Origin: Flavihumibacter solisilvae
GTDB taxonomy: Bacteria; Bacteroidota; Bacteroidia; Chitinophagales; Chitinophagaceae
Length of the DNA stretch: 64,000 nucleotides
Direction of reading: 5' to 3'
Assembly (NCBI RefSeq): GCF_000814475.1
Contig: NZ_JSVC01000001.1
Span: 1 to 64,000 of the forward strand
Shown here: one piece after another, positions 42,031 to 50,791 of the stretch
How the letters are laid out: every line of letters begins with the position of its first letter
Position numbering within the stretch: position 1 is the first letter of the stretch
Position numbers and translations under genes: made by a program
Notes under the pieces: generated by a model
What the model was told of the DNA's origin: nothing
The model's input: only the letters and a program-made list of their open reading frames with translations
The model's database searches: none

Positions 42031-42527
42031 GTTTGTATACCCTCCTCCAATAGCGCTAAATACTCAACTCTTGAGGTAACGCATTCGGTGATTCTGGAAA
42101 TAGTGGTTTTTGATTCACCGAAATCCGTTGAATATGCAGATGCACCGGTGTGGATATCGGTTCACTTGTTTTCATGCACTATAATCAAAACGCACCTTTT
42201 AAGTTTAACGGAAAAATACATACTATGAAAGTCGATCTTTTATAACGTAAGGAATGTAAGATCTCTTATTTAATGTGTCGTGCTACAGACATTTTAAAAA
42301 AGGCAAGTTCAGTTTGGCGGATTTTGTAAGTAAGAAGTGTCTAACTAATTGGCTTCATTGAGCATATGGCTTTGTACAGACAAAATTGGTCCCCGGCTAT
42401 TAAACGAAACCTGAAATGAGTTTACAGGATTGTGGTATGTATGGTTCAGTGGAATGTATTATTAGCGTTTGAACAACAAAGCCTTTCGGCGTTCGAGAAG
42501 CGTGGCAAAAAAACAAACAGGATAATT
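42031..42527. other. Intergenic region of about 500 bp, no gene seen
   Basis: No convincing reading frame. The only structure noticed is an 8-bp dyad, TTCGGTGA at 42084-42091 with TCACCGAA at 42115-42122, of unknown meaning. The stretch lies between the tRNA-Asp terminator and the first sulfatase and must contain the sulfatase promoter. No direct repeat of the tRNA 3' end was found, so integration at the tRNA is not supported. Confidence 0.6.
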
Positions 42528-44873
42528 ATGAAAATAAAATCCCTTGCATTGGTTGCTTCGTACTTGTTTTTACAAAATGTACAGGCGCAGGTTCCTGCCG
42601 GCACTCCGGAAGTATTGCCAAGACCTGATTTTAAATTTCCTGGAACAGTGGGCCGCACGTACCTTGAATCTGATCCTGCACAATTTCCGCAAATGGTGAA
42701 AGCGCAAAAAGGTGCACCCAATATTGTACTCATTCTGATTGATGATGCTGGATTTGGGCAGTTCAGCACTTTTGGTGGTGGCGTACCATCGCCTACATTG
42801 GATAAGCTGGCAACCAACGGACTTCGATTCAATCGCTTTCATACTACTGCACTTTGTTCACCTACAAGAGCAGCTCTTATTACTGGAAGAAATCATCATT
42901 CCGCTGCTTTTGCCGGGATAACAGAAATCGCCACTGGTTATGACGGCTACACCTGTGTATTACCCAAAAGTTGCGGCACGGTTGGTGAAGTACTTCGCCA
43001 GAATGGTTATTCAACGGCCTGGATCGGTAAAAATCATAACACACCACCTTGGGAAACCAGCCAGGCAGGCCCATTCGACCGCTGGGCCAATGGCCTTGGA
43101 TTTGACTATTTCTACGGCTTCAATGCAGGCGACATGAATCACTGGAACCCGATTTTGTATGAGAACAAAAACCTGGTGCCTGCATCAAAAGATCCCAACT
43201 ATTATCTCACCACCGATCTTGTCGATCATGCAATTTCCTGGATAAGAGAAATGAAAAGCATTGCACCCGACAAACCCTATTTTTTATATGTAGCACCAGG
43301 TGCTACACACGCACCGCACCAGGTTTCAAAAGAATGGATCGATAAGTTCAAAGGAAAGTTTGACCAGGGATGGGATAAGTACAGGGAAGAGACTTTAGAA
43401 CGCCAGAAAAAATTGGGTGTAGTACCGTCAAATACCAAATTGACGGACCGTTCGAAAGGATTGCCTGCCTGGGATACTTTAAATGCCGACCAGAAACGTT
43501 TGTATGCACACATGATGGAAGTGTTTGCCGCTTATGGTGCAGAATGTGATTATGAAATGGGAAGGGTAATTGATGCGGTAAAAGCTTTGCCCGATGCAGA
43601 CAATACCATGATCATTTATATTGTTGGAGATAATGGTTCCAGTGCAGAAGGTGGTTTGGAAGGATCGCTGAGTGAGAATATGTTCTTCAATGGCTACGCC
43701 GAAAAATGGCAGGATAATATTAAAGCCATTAATGACCTGGGTAGTTCTAAATATTTCAATCATTTTCCGAGTTCCTGGGCACATGCTATGAATACGCCTT
43801 TTCAATGGACAAAACAGGTGGCCAGTCATTTTGGCGGCACTCGTAATCCAATGTTCATCGACTGGCCAGCAAAGATCAAAGATAAAGGAGGCATGCGCAG
43901 CCAGTTTATGCATGTGATCGATATTGTACCCACTATCTATGAAGTCTGTGGTATTACAGCTCCTACCTCACTGAATGGAGTAGAACAAAAGCCTATTGAA
44001 GGCACCAGCATCGCTTATACTTTTTCCAAAGACAGTGTGAATGCGAAAGGAAGGCATGAAGTACAATATTTTGAACTGGGAGTTAATCGTGGCATGTACG
44101 ACCACGGCTGGATGGCTTCAGCCGTGTCTTTTGAACCCTGGAACCCGAACAGGCCAAGTTTTGATCCTGATAAACAAAAATGGGAACTCTATAATATTAA
44201 TGATGATTTTTCACAGGCGGAGGATTTGGCAGCAACATACCCTCTAAAACTTCGACAATTGCAGGATCTCTGGTGGGTTCAGGCTGCCAAATACAATGTA
44301 TTGCCGCTTGATTGGAGAGGAACTGAACGCTTTAACTCCGAAGCGATGGGCAGACCGAGTTTAACTCGTGGCCGCAAATCAATGACCTATTATCCGGGTA
44401 CCGTAGGCTTACCCGACCAAGCTTCTCCACCCATGTTGAATAAATCATGGACAATTACTGCGGATATCGAAGTACCAGATGCCAAAGCAAACGGGATGAT
44501 TATTACTCAGGGCGGGCTGGAAGGCGGTTATGGCGTATATATTCGGGATAGCAAAGTAAATTTCGTGTACAATTTCCTTGGAACAACACGGTTTTCCATT
44601 AAAGCCAACACTCCACTGGCAAAAGGAAAGCATACCGTGGTAGTAGATTTTGAGTATGATGGCAATGGAATTGGCAAAGGCGGTAATATTTCCATTACCG
44701 ATAACGGAAAAAAGATCGGGGGCGGCAGGCTGGAGAAAACTATACCTGCACAAATGAGTTTGGGAGAAGGGCTTGATATCGGAATGGACGTGGGATCACC
44801 AGTCGATTTTACTTATAAACTGCCTTTTGCATTTACAGGTAAAATAGAAAAAGTAACGGTAGACTTGAAATGA
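42528..44873 (+). CDS. Exported type I sulfatase, long AtsA-like form (paralogue A)
   Basis: About 781 residues from the ATG at 42528; a GTG at 42432 would add a 32-residue extension before the signal peptide and is unlikely. Signal peptide MKIKSLALVASYLFLQNVQAQ. The alkaline-phosphatase-fold sulfatase domain has metal ligands in ILIDDAGFG, the formylglycine motif CSPTR followed by AALITGR, and a further metal site in VGDNGSS. A C-terminal beta-sandwich occupies about the last 130 residues. It hydrolyses sulfate esters in the periplasm or outside the cell and needs a formylglycine-generating or anSME enzyme, which is not in this window. The next gene is a paralogue with the same architecture. 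The substrate cannot be predicted. Confidence 0.92.
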   Translation: MKIKSLALVASYLFLQNVQAQVPAGTPEVLPRPDFKFPGTVGRTYLESDPAQFPQMVKAQKGAPNIVLILIDDAGFGQFSTFGGGVPSPTLDKLATNGLRFNRFHTTALCSPTRAALITGRNHHSAAFAGITEIATGYDGYTCVLPKSCGTVGEVLRQNGYSTAWIGKNHNTPPWETSQAGPFDRWANGLGFDYFYGFNAGDMNHWNPILYENKNLVPASKDPNYYLTTDLVDHAISWIREMKSIAPDKPYFLYVAPGATHAPHQVSKEWIDKFKGKFDQGWDKYREETLERQKKLGVVPSNTKLTDRSKGLPAWDTLNADQKRLYAHMMEVFAAYGAECDYEMGRVIDAVKALPDADNTMIIYIVGDNGSSAEGGLEGSLSENMFFNGYAEKWQDNIKAINDLGSSKYFNHFPSSWAHAMNTPFQWTKQVASHFGGTRNPMFIDWPAKIKDKGGMRSQFMHVIDIVPTIYEVCGITAPTSLNGVEQKPIEGTSIAYTFSKDSVNAKGRHEVQYFELGVNRGMYDHGWMASAVSFEPWNPNRPSFDPDKQKWELYNINDDFSQAEDLAATYPLKLRQLQDLWWVQAAKYNVLPLDWRGTERFNSEAMGRPSLTRGRKSMTYYPGTVGLPDQASPPMLNKSWTITADIEVPDAKANGMIITQGGLEGGYGVYIRDSKVNFVYNFLGTTRFSIKANTPLAKGKHTVVVDFEYDGNGIGKGGNISITDNGKKIGGGRLEKTIPAQMSLGEGLDIGMDVGSPVDFTYKLPFAFTGKIEKVTVDLK

Positions 44874-45145
44874 TAGCTTTTTTGAGGAAATAAACAAATA
44901 TGAAATTGAAACCTATCCCAAATTTCATCGGATGCTAAATCACCAGAGCAGGGCTATTGCTTTATTACCGATTGAAAGTAATTCCTACAGCCATAGAAGA
45001 AAATTTAAAAAGATTCGGTGAAATTGGTAAGCCTGGATCCTAGCCACATTCTCCGGATCAAAATTATTGGCAGCATAGAAACAGGAGGGAAAACATTTTT
45101 CTTGCTATTCACCCTAAAGGTTTTGAACCAGAAAAACGTAAAATC

Positions 45146-47509
45146 ATGAATCGATTATTTCGCGTTATTCTTTTCGTGTGTCTATTTTCAATTTCGGATA
45201 TTCAGGCACAACAGGTATTACCATTCCCTCCTACACCATCAGCATCGAAGGCGGGTGTAACAATGGAGACTTCTACTTATAAAAAAAGGGTTGAGGAAAG
45301 ACATTTACCAAAGAATGCGCCGAATATTCTGATCATTCTTATCGATGATGCAGGAGCCGGTGCTCCCTCTACTTATGGTGGCGAAGTAAACACTCCTACA
45401 TTGAGCCGTGTTGCCAATCAGGGCATCTCCTATAACCGGTTTCACTCTACAGCGATGTGTTCTCCCACTCGGGCAGCGTTACTGACTGGCCGCAATCATA
45501 CTCGCGTAGGAAATGGCCAGATTGCAGCTATTGCAAATGACTTTGACGGATTCAGCGGGATTATCCCCAAATCTTGTGCTACAGTTGCTGAAGTGCTGAA
45601 AGATTATGGCTATAATACATCTGCGTTTGGAAAATGGCACAATACCCCGGAAGATCAGATCACGTCAAAAGGACCATTTGACTATTGGCCCACCGGTTAT
45701 GGTTTTGAATATTTTTATGGCTTCCTCGCCGGAGAAGCTTCTCAATGGGAACCCACTCTTGTGCGCAATAACATTTATGTAGAACATCCAAAAACTTCTG
45801 GTGGTCATAAATACTATCACCTTTCTGAGGATATCGCTGATGATGCAATCCACTGGTTGCGCGAACAAAAAGCATATGCTCCCGATAAACCATTCTTCAT
45901 ATACTGGGCACCAGGGGCTGCACATGGTCCGCACCAGGTTCCTAAAGAGTGGTCAGATAAATACAAAGGCAAATTTGATGATGGCTGGGATAAATACCGG
46001 GAAAGAGTTTTTGCCCGAGAAAAAAAACTGGGATGGATCCCGCCAAATACGCAACTAACACCCAGACCTGAATCCATGGCTTCATGGGAATCCATTCCTG
46101 AATCTGAAAAACCATTTCAGCGTCGCCTGATGGAAATCTGGGCCGGCTTTGCCGAACATGCGGATTTCAATGCAGGAAGGGTAATCGATGAAATTGAAAA
46201 AATGGGTGAACTTGACAATACATTGATTTTTTATATCTGGGGTGATAATGGTTCCTCGTCAGAAGGTTTAAATGGTACCATTAGCGAACAGCTGGCACAG
46301 AATGGAATTTCTACAACCATCGGGGATCATATAAAAGCATTGAATGAATTGGGCGGCCTTGACATTTTAGGTGGTCCCAAAACCGACAACATGTTTCATG
46401 CGGGATGGGCCTGGGCATGCAGTGCGCCTTACCGGGGAACTAAACTGCAGGGAGCTTATTTTGGCGGCACGCGTCAGCCAATGGCCATTATGTGGCCAAA
46501 GGGAATTAAACATGATAATGCACCAAGATCACAATTTCATCATGTGGTGGATATCGTTCCTACCATTTATGAAATAGATAGTATTCCAAACCCGGAAATA
46601 GTCAATGGTTTTGCGCAGGATGAAATTGATGGAGTAAGTATTAAGTATTCATTCAATGATGCTAAAGCTGCAGGTACACGGCATACACAATTTTTTGATA
46701 TCATGGCAAGCAGGGGAATATACCAGGATGGTTGGTTTGCCAGTGCGCGTGGTCCAAGAGAACCCTGGGTAAGTGGTATACCAAAAGGAATTAAAGAATG
46801 GAATCCGTTGACCGATCAATGGCAGTTGTATCATATCGATGAAGACTGGAGCCAGGCGAATGATCTTGCTGCTAAAGAACCTAAAAAGCTCGAGGAGTTA
46901 AAAGCGTTATTTCTCACTGAATCTGCTCGGAATAAAAACTTGCCTATAGGCGGAGGTTTATGGTCCACCCCGTTTTATCACCCGGAAGATGCTCCCGCAT
47001 CCCCTTTTACTGAATGGTCCTTTGATCATCCCATTGTTGGGATGCCTGAATCTACTGCACCAAAATTGGGGAAGAATAGCAGTAAAGTGAAAATGGATGT
47101 GAAGGTACCGGCTAATGCAAATGGAGTGCTTTATGCGCTTGCAGGTTTTTCGGGCGGTATAACCTGTTTTGTAAAAGACGGGTACCTGAACTATGAATTT
47201 AATTTATTTGAAGTGGAACGCACAAAGGTCAAATCGAAAGAAAAGTTGCCGGTCGGCGATATAAAGATCGAAGTAGAATCGCGGTTAACGGACAAAATCG
47301 GAGGACCGATGAAGGTAACATTAAAAGTAAATGGCAAAACTGTCGGAGAGGGAAAGGTTTCGAGAGCGATGTCATTACATTTTACATCCAATGCCACTTT
47401 TGACCTAGGAGCCGACCTTGATTCGCCAGTTTCGCTGGATTATTTCGATAAATCCCCATTCATGTTCAATGGTACAATTGGCAAAACTGTAATTAAGTAC
47501 TTAAAATAA
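45146..47509 (+). CDS. Exported type I sulfatase, long AtsA-like form (paralogue B)
   Basis: A 787-residue paralogue of the preceding gene. Signal peptide MNRLFRVILFVCLFSISDIQAQ; sulfatase core with ILIDDAGAGAPSTYGG, formylglycine motif CSPTRAALLTGRNH, GKWHNTP and WGDNGSSSEG; and a C-terminal sandwich. Paralogue A has GKNHNTP where B has the more usual GKWH. The two proteins align throughout, so they arose by duplication and have probably diverged in substrate. A 272-bp gap separates them, with no recognisable gene. Downstream, the gene converges on the ADP-ribosylglycohydrolase-like gene. Confidence 0.92.
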   Translation: MNRLFRVILFVCLFSISDIQAQQVLPFPPTPSASKAGVTMETSTYKKRVEERHLPKNAPNILIILIDDAGAGAPSTYGGEVNTPTLSRVANQGISYNRFHSTAMCSPTRAALLTGRNHTRVGNGQIAAIANDFDGFSGIIPKSCATVAEVLKDYGYNTSAFGKWHNTPEDQITSKGPFDYWPTGYGFEYFYGFLAGEASQWEPTLVRNNIYVEHPKTSGGHKYYHLSEDIADDAIHWLREQKAYAPDKPFFIYWAPGAAHGPHQVPKEWSDKYKGKFDDGWDKYRERVFAREKKLGWIPPNTQLTPRPESMASWESIPESEKPFQRRLMEIWAGFAEHADFNAGRVIDEIEKMGELDNTLIFYIWGDNGSSSEGLNGTISEQLAQNGISTTIGDHIKALNELGGLDILGGPKTDNMFHAGWAWACSAPYRGTKLQGAYFGGTRQPMAIMWPKGIKHDNAPRSQFHHVVDIVPTIYEIDSIPNPEIVNGFAQDEIDGVSIKYSFNDAKAAGTRHTQFFDIMASRGIYQDGWFASARGPREPWVSGIPKGIKEWNPLTDQWQLYHIDEDWSQANDLAAKEPKKLEELKALFLTESARNKNLPIGGGLWSTPFYHPEDAPASPFTEWSFDHPIVGMPESTAPKLGKNSSKVKMDVKVPANANGVLYALAGFSGGITCFVKDGYLNYEFNLFEVERTKVKSKEKLPVGDIKIEVESRLTDKIGGPMKVTLKVNGKTVGEGKVSRAMSLHFTSNATFDLGADLDSPVSLDYFDKSPFMFNGTIGKTVIKYLK

Positions 47510-47686
47510 CCACACTTCTTGATGAGGGATTCATTTGGACATTCTGCATTTTACATTTTTGAAAACATACTATCGGACAAGGACATATGGAGCCAGATGG
47601 GTTCCCGTCCTCCGCAAGCGTCTACCAAAAGTAAAAGCATGCAAATCTTTGAATTGCAGCTTCTTTTTGTTTTCGACAAATACGGC

Positions 47687-49228
47687 TTAACGCTTTTCAT
47701 TAGCTCTTATGCCGTTTGATGGCTGGTTGGAATAAACAATGGCTTCCCATGCTTTGATCGGTTCGTCAGCAGACGGGTTTTTTATTTTCAGGCGGACGGC
47801 ATACTTTCCCTTTGGTAAATCGTACTTCCAGCAAAGTTCATAGCGGCGGGTGGTAAAATTGGCTGGCAATATTGGTGATTCGATAAGCTTATCATTAATG
47901 TAAAGTTCAGTGTTGAACACGTAAGGAGACTCACTTGCCCACCTGGCAGTCTCACCTCTTATTACGAAGCCGGTGCCTTCGAATTCAAAAACAAGTTCGT
48001 TTATTGGGGAGTTCCATTTCACCGGAATTTTGGCTACGGGGTAAAGGCCTTCGAAGCTTTTTTCAAATTTTACCGCGCGGGGTTGTTGTGTTTTAATAAT
48101 TATACTATCGCCCTTTATAGATCCACCGTTCCTTTCAAGGTTCAGAAGCGCGTGCTTAAAGCCTGTATCATAAACCTCTTCGAGACTTATGGTCGTATAT
48201 TTGAAATCAATCGCTTCCGCTTCCTTCAAGCCCATTCTCCAATAGGCCGGGATCTGATCGTAACCCAACACTGTTCCCAGTATGCCGCCTGCACTGGAAG
48301 GATTGCAATCCGCATCCTGTCCGCAGCGGGTTGTAATTTCAAGCGTCTTAGTAAAGTCCCCATGTCCGTACAGCAGACCAATGACCACATAGGCAGCATT
48401 TACTTTCGCATCAATATTGAATGGAACGAATACCCCTTCAGGGCAACCGATATCATCGGCCCATTTTTTCTGTACTTCGAACCAGGTTTGTTTCCAATCT
48501 GAGGGATATTTTTTATGCCAGTTAATGACGTCACTGATGCATTGATGGAATTCGCTTCGGGCGGGAATTGTCTTTAATGCCTCCCGGACGATGAAGTCAA
48601 GATCTTTAGAAACAAAAGCAAGTGAGTACATCGCTCCAATATAGACACCTCCATACCAGCCATCGCCATAATTCATGATATGCCCGATCTTATCGCTGAT
48701 AGCTGATGCTGAGTTGGGCATACCAGGACTCATCAGTCCCGCAAAATCGCTTTCGATCTGGTAATCGATACAATCGGCATGCGGGTTGTTCATCCAGTGA
48801 CCGCTGAGCGGTGGCCTGAGACCCTGCAAAATATTATAGCGGCCCGCCTGGTTGGCATGCCATAAGGCATAACCAGCATGTGCATAGGCGTTGGCAAAGG
48901 AATCGACCGGCGCGTCCAGGCCATACTTGTCAAATACCTCTACGAAGGTCAGGTCCATATAAAGGTCATCATATAACCCCGGGCTATTGATCATGGTCTG
49001 TTTCACATAACCATCGTACCATTTCAACGGCTGATAGTCGCCAATAAGAGTGCCGTTAAACTGGAATTCATAAGGGCCGCCAAATGTGACACCGATGGTT
49101 TGACCGGCCCATCCACCTTTGATCTTATCCTTCAGCTGTTGGCGGCTGAGTACAAATGTCTTTTCCTGCGCAGAGGCAAAAGATGCAGTGGCCATTAGCA
49201 TGTAGAGGGTCACCCAAATTTTTCTCAT
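47687..49228 (-). CDS. Exported ADP-ribosylglycohydrolase-fold protein
   Basis: A 513-residue protein with signal peptide MRKIWVTLYMLMATASFASAQ. Residues 25-360 have the all-helical ADP-ribosylglycohydrolase fold: an N-terminal LKDKIKGGWAGQTIGVTFGG, acidic positions in GLYDDLYMDL, and the C-terminal metal motif TRCGQDADCNPSSAGGILG. A beta-sandwich of about 130 residues follows (VFEFEGTGFVIRG to KAWEAIVYS). ADP-ribose is not expected outside the cell, so an exported member beside sulfatases and GH32-like genes more likely acts on a glycan or glycoside. It is transcribed away from the GH32-like pair from a shared 100-bp divergent region. The exact reaction is unknown. Confidence 0.82.
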   Translation of the reverse strand: MRKIWVTLYMLMATASFASAQEKTFVLSRQQLKDKIKGGWAGQTIGVTFGGPYEFQFNGTLIGDYQPLKWYDGYVKQTMINSPGLYDDLYMDLTFVEVFDKYGLDAPVDSFANAYAHAGYALWHANQAGRYNILQGLRPPLSGHWMNNPHADCIDYQIESDFAGLMSPGMPNSASAISDKIGHIMNYGDGWYGGVYIGAMYSLAFVSKDLDFIVREALKTIPARSEFHQCISDVINWHKKYPSDWKQTWFEVQKKWADDIGCPEGVFVPFNIDAKVNAAYVVIGLLYGHGDFTKTLEITTRCGQDADCNPSSAGGILGTVLGYDQIPAYWRMGLKEAEAIDFKYTTISLEEVYDTGFKHALLNLERNGGSIKGDSIIIKTQQPRAVKFEKSFEGLYPVAKIPVKWNSPINELVFEFEGTGFVIRGETARWASESPYVFNTELYINDKLIESPILPANFTTRRYELCWKYDLPKGKYAVRLKIKNPSADEPIKAWEAIVYSNQPSNGIRANEKR

Positions 49229-49328
49229 TGCAACTTATGTTTTAAATATTTATATGTTGGGGCAGGACAGCACAGTACACTTTCCAGACAGCGATTTACT
49301 AATTTATTCAAAAGTGAAAGACTGCCAT

Positions 49329-50786
49329 ATGCCCCAGGTAAGAATTTCTTATTTTTTGTTAGTATGCCTTAGCGTGATTCTCGTGTTAAACGGACATCGG
49401 GCTCATGCTCAAAACCGTCAAAAAATAACAAGAATCCAATTCAGGCCCGAAAATGCCAAAGCGGGCGATGTGATACCGTTTTATTATAAAGGTGAGTATC
49501 ATATATTTTATATGCGAAACAGTAGTTGGGGACATATTGTAAGCAAAGACCTTGTAAACTGGAACGAGTTGCCGGACGCACTTGCAAAAGGTATTGACTC
49601 ATTGGCGCCTGATGGAGAAGGTTGCTGGACGGGTAGTATCGTCGAGAACAAAGGCATGTTTTACCTCTTTTACACCGGCAAAAACGCCGCAGATCCTAAA
49701 GGCGATCAAAAAGTAATGCTGGCAACGAGTAAAGACCTGGTTCAATGGACAAAAGAGCCCAGCCATACTTTTTATGCCGACGGCAATATTTACTGGAATA
49801 AAACAATAAACGGCAAGATAGACGACAAATTGATCTATCATCACCAGGCATTCCGTGATCCTGACGTATTCTGGAATAAAGAAAAAAACGAATGGTGGAT
49901 GATTCTTCATGCGACTGTTGCGGATCAATCTTTCCCAGCGACAGGATTGTATATTTCAAAAGACCTGATTAACTGGAGGCCGTCGAAGCCATTGGTGGTT
50001 TATCCGGTGAATACAAATGTTTCAGGTGATTGTCCCTTCGTTTTTCAATCCAATGGAAAATGGTTCCTGAATTTTGCAGACTACCACTATAAAACCGCCA
50101 ACCGAGCTGAAGGTCCGTACGATGATCAACCAAGAGAATTTGATTGCGGTGATCTTCGTGTGCCCAAGGTGATGTGGGATGGACGTCGCAACATTCTCAT
50201 GGGATGGATAGCTGACTATGAAGATAACGTTGATTCAGGGCGGATCTCATGGGGAGGAACACTTTGCATGCCCAGGGAACTATGGACTGATTCCTCTGGA
50301 AATGAATTTCAGCGACCGGTAAAAGAAGTCATCGAAAGTTTTCGTTCCCTGGCTATTCAACGCCCCCAAAATTTCATTAGGGAACATGTCCTAAAAATTC
50401 CGGCTGACTACATGTTTCACGCACAATTAGTAGCAAAAACAACCGACACAAAACTAGTCATAAGGTTTCCCCAAACAAGCCGGAATGATGAATCAGACTA
50501 CCACCTGAAGATTGACTTTACAACCAAAGAGATTGAAATGGGAAGCAGGTATAAGTCATACAAAAGAGTATGCGATTTCGATCCCCGGCAGGCAATGGAT
50601 ATCCGGATTTTCAGGTTGGGAGATGTGTTGGAATGTTTCATCAATGATGCCTGGGCATTTACTATGCGGGCTTATAAGAGAGAGAGTGGAAAATTGACGC
50701 TTATCGCCACCGAAGGGACCTTTAAAATTCTACGGGGCGAAATATCTGAACCCAGGTCTGCTTATTCCGAAACCATTTCCAAATAA
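49329..50786 (+). CDS. Exported GH32-like five-bladed propeller hydrolase with altered motifs
   Basis: About 485 residues from the ATG at 49329 (signal peptide MPQVRISYFLLVCLSVILVL...HAQ). The frame is open to 49254 but that start precedes no signal. The layout is that of GH32: a propeller with repeated SKDLVxW motifs, then a C-terminal sandwich. The usual WMNDPNG box is replaced by KAGDVIPFYYKGEYHIFY, in which the nucleophile Asp is kept. The stabiliser RDP is present (FRDPDVFW). The acid/base ECP motif reads DCP (VSGDCPFVF), an unusual Glu-to-Asp change. It probably belongs to a GH32-related group that does not act on ordinary fructans. The next gene follows after 5 bp. Confidence 0.8.
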   Translation: MPQVRISYFLLVCLSVILVLNGHRAHAQNRQKITRIQFRPENAKAGDVIPFYYKGEYHIFYMRNSSWGHIVSKDLVNWNELPDALAKGIDSLAPDGEGCWTGSIVENKGMFYLFYTGKNAADPKGDQKVMLATSKDLVQWTKEPSHTFYADGNIYWNKTINGKIDDKLIYHHQAFRDPDVFWNKEKNEWWMILHATVADQSFPATGLYISKDLINWRPSKPLVVYPVNTNVSGDCPFVFQSNGKWFLNFADYHYKTANRAEGPYDDQPREFDCGDLRVPKVMWDGRRNILMGWIADYEDNVDSGRISWGGTLCMPRELWTDSSGNEFQRPVKEVIESFRSLAIQRPQNFIREHVLKIPADYMFHAQLVAKTTDTKLVIRFPQTSRNDESDYHLKIDFTTKEIEMGSRYKSYKRVCDFDPRQAMDIRIFRLGDVLECFINDAWAFTMRAYKRESGKLTLIATEGTFKILRGEISEPRSAYSETISK

Positions 50787-50791
50787 AGTAT

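Noticed and set aside
42084-42122. Regulatory dyad TTCGGTGA/TCACCGAA
   Set aside because: A single 8-bp dyad far from any start and without another copy could be chance.
41907-42527. Possible genomic island integrated at tRNA-Asp
   Set aside because: No integrase and no direct repeat of the tRNA 3' end was found in the window, and the tRNA is followed by its own terminator.
44874-45145. Possible gene remnant between the two sulfatase paralogues
   Set aside because: Short stretches translate but shift frame and stop repeatedly, and no family could be recognised.
47519-47719. A 66-codon plus-strand frame after the second sulfatase
   Set aside because: It overlaps the end of the convergent gene, starts without context and has no recognisable domain or composition.
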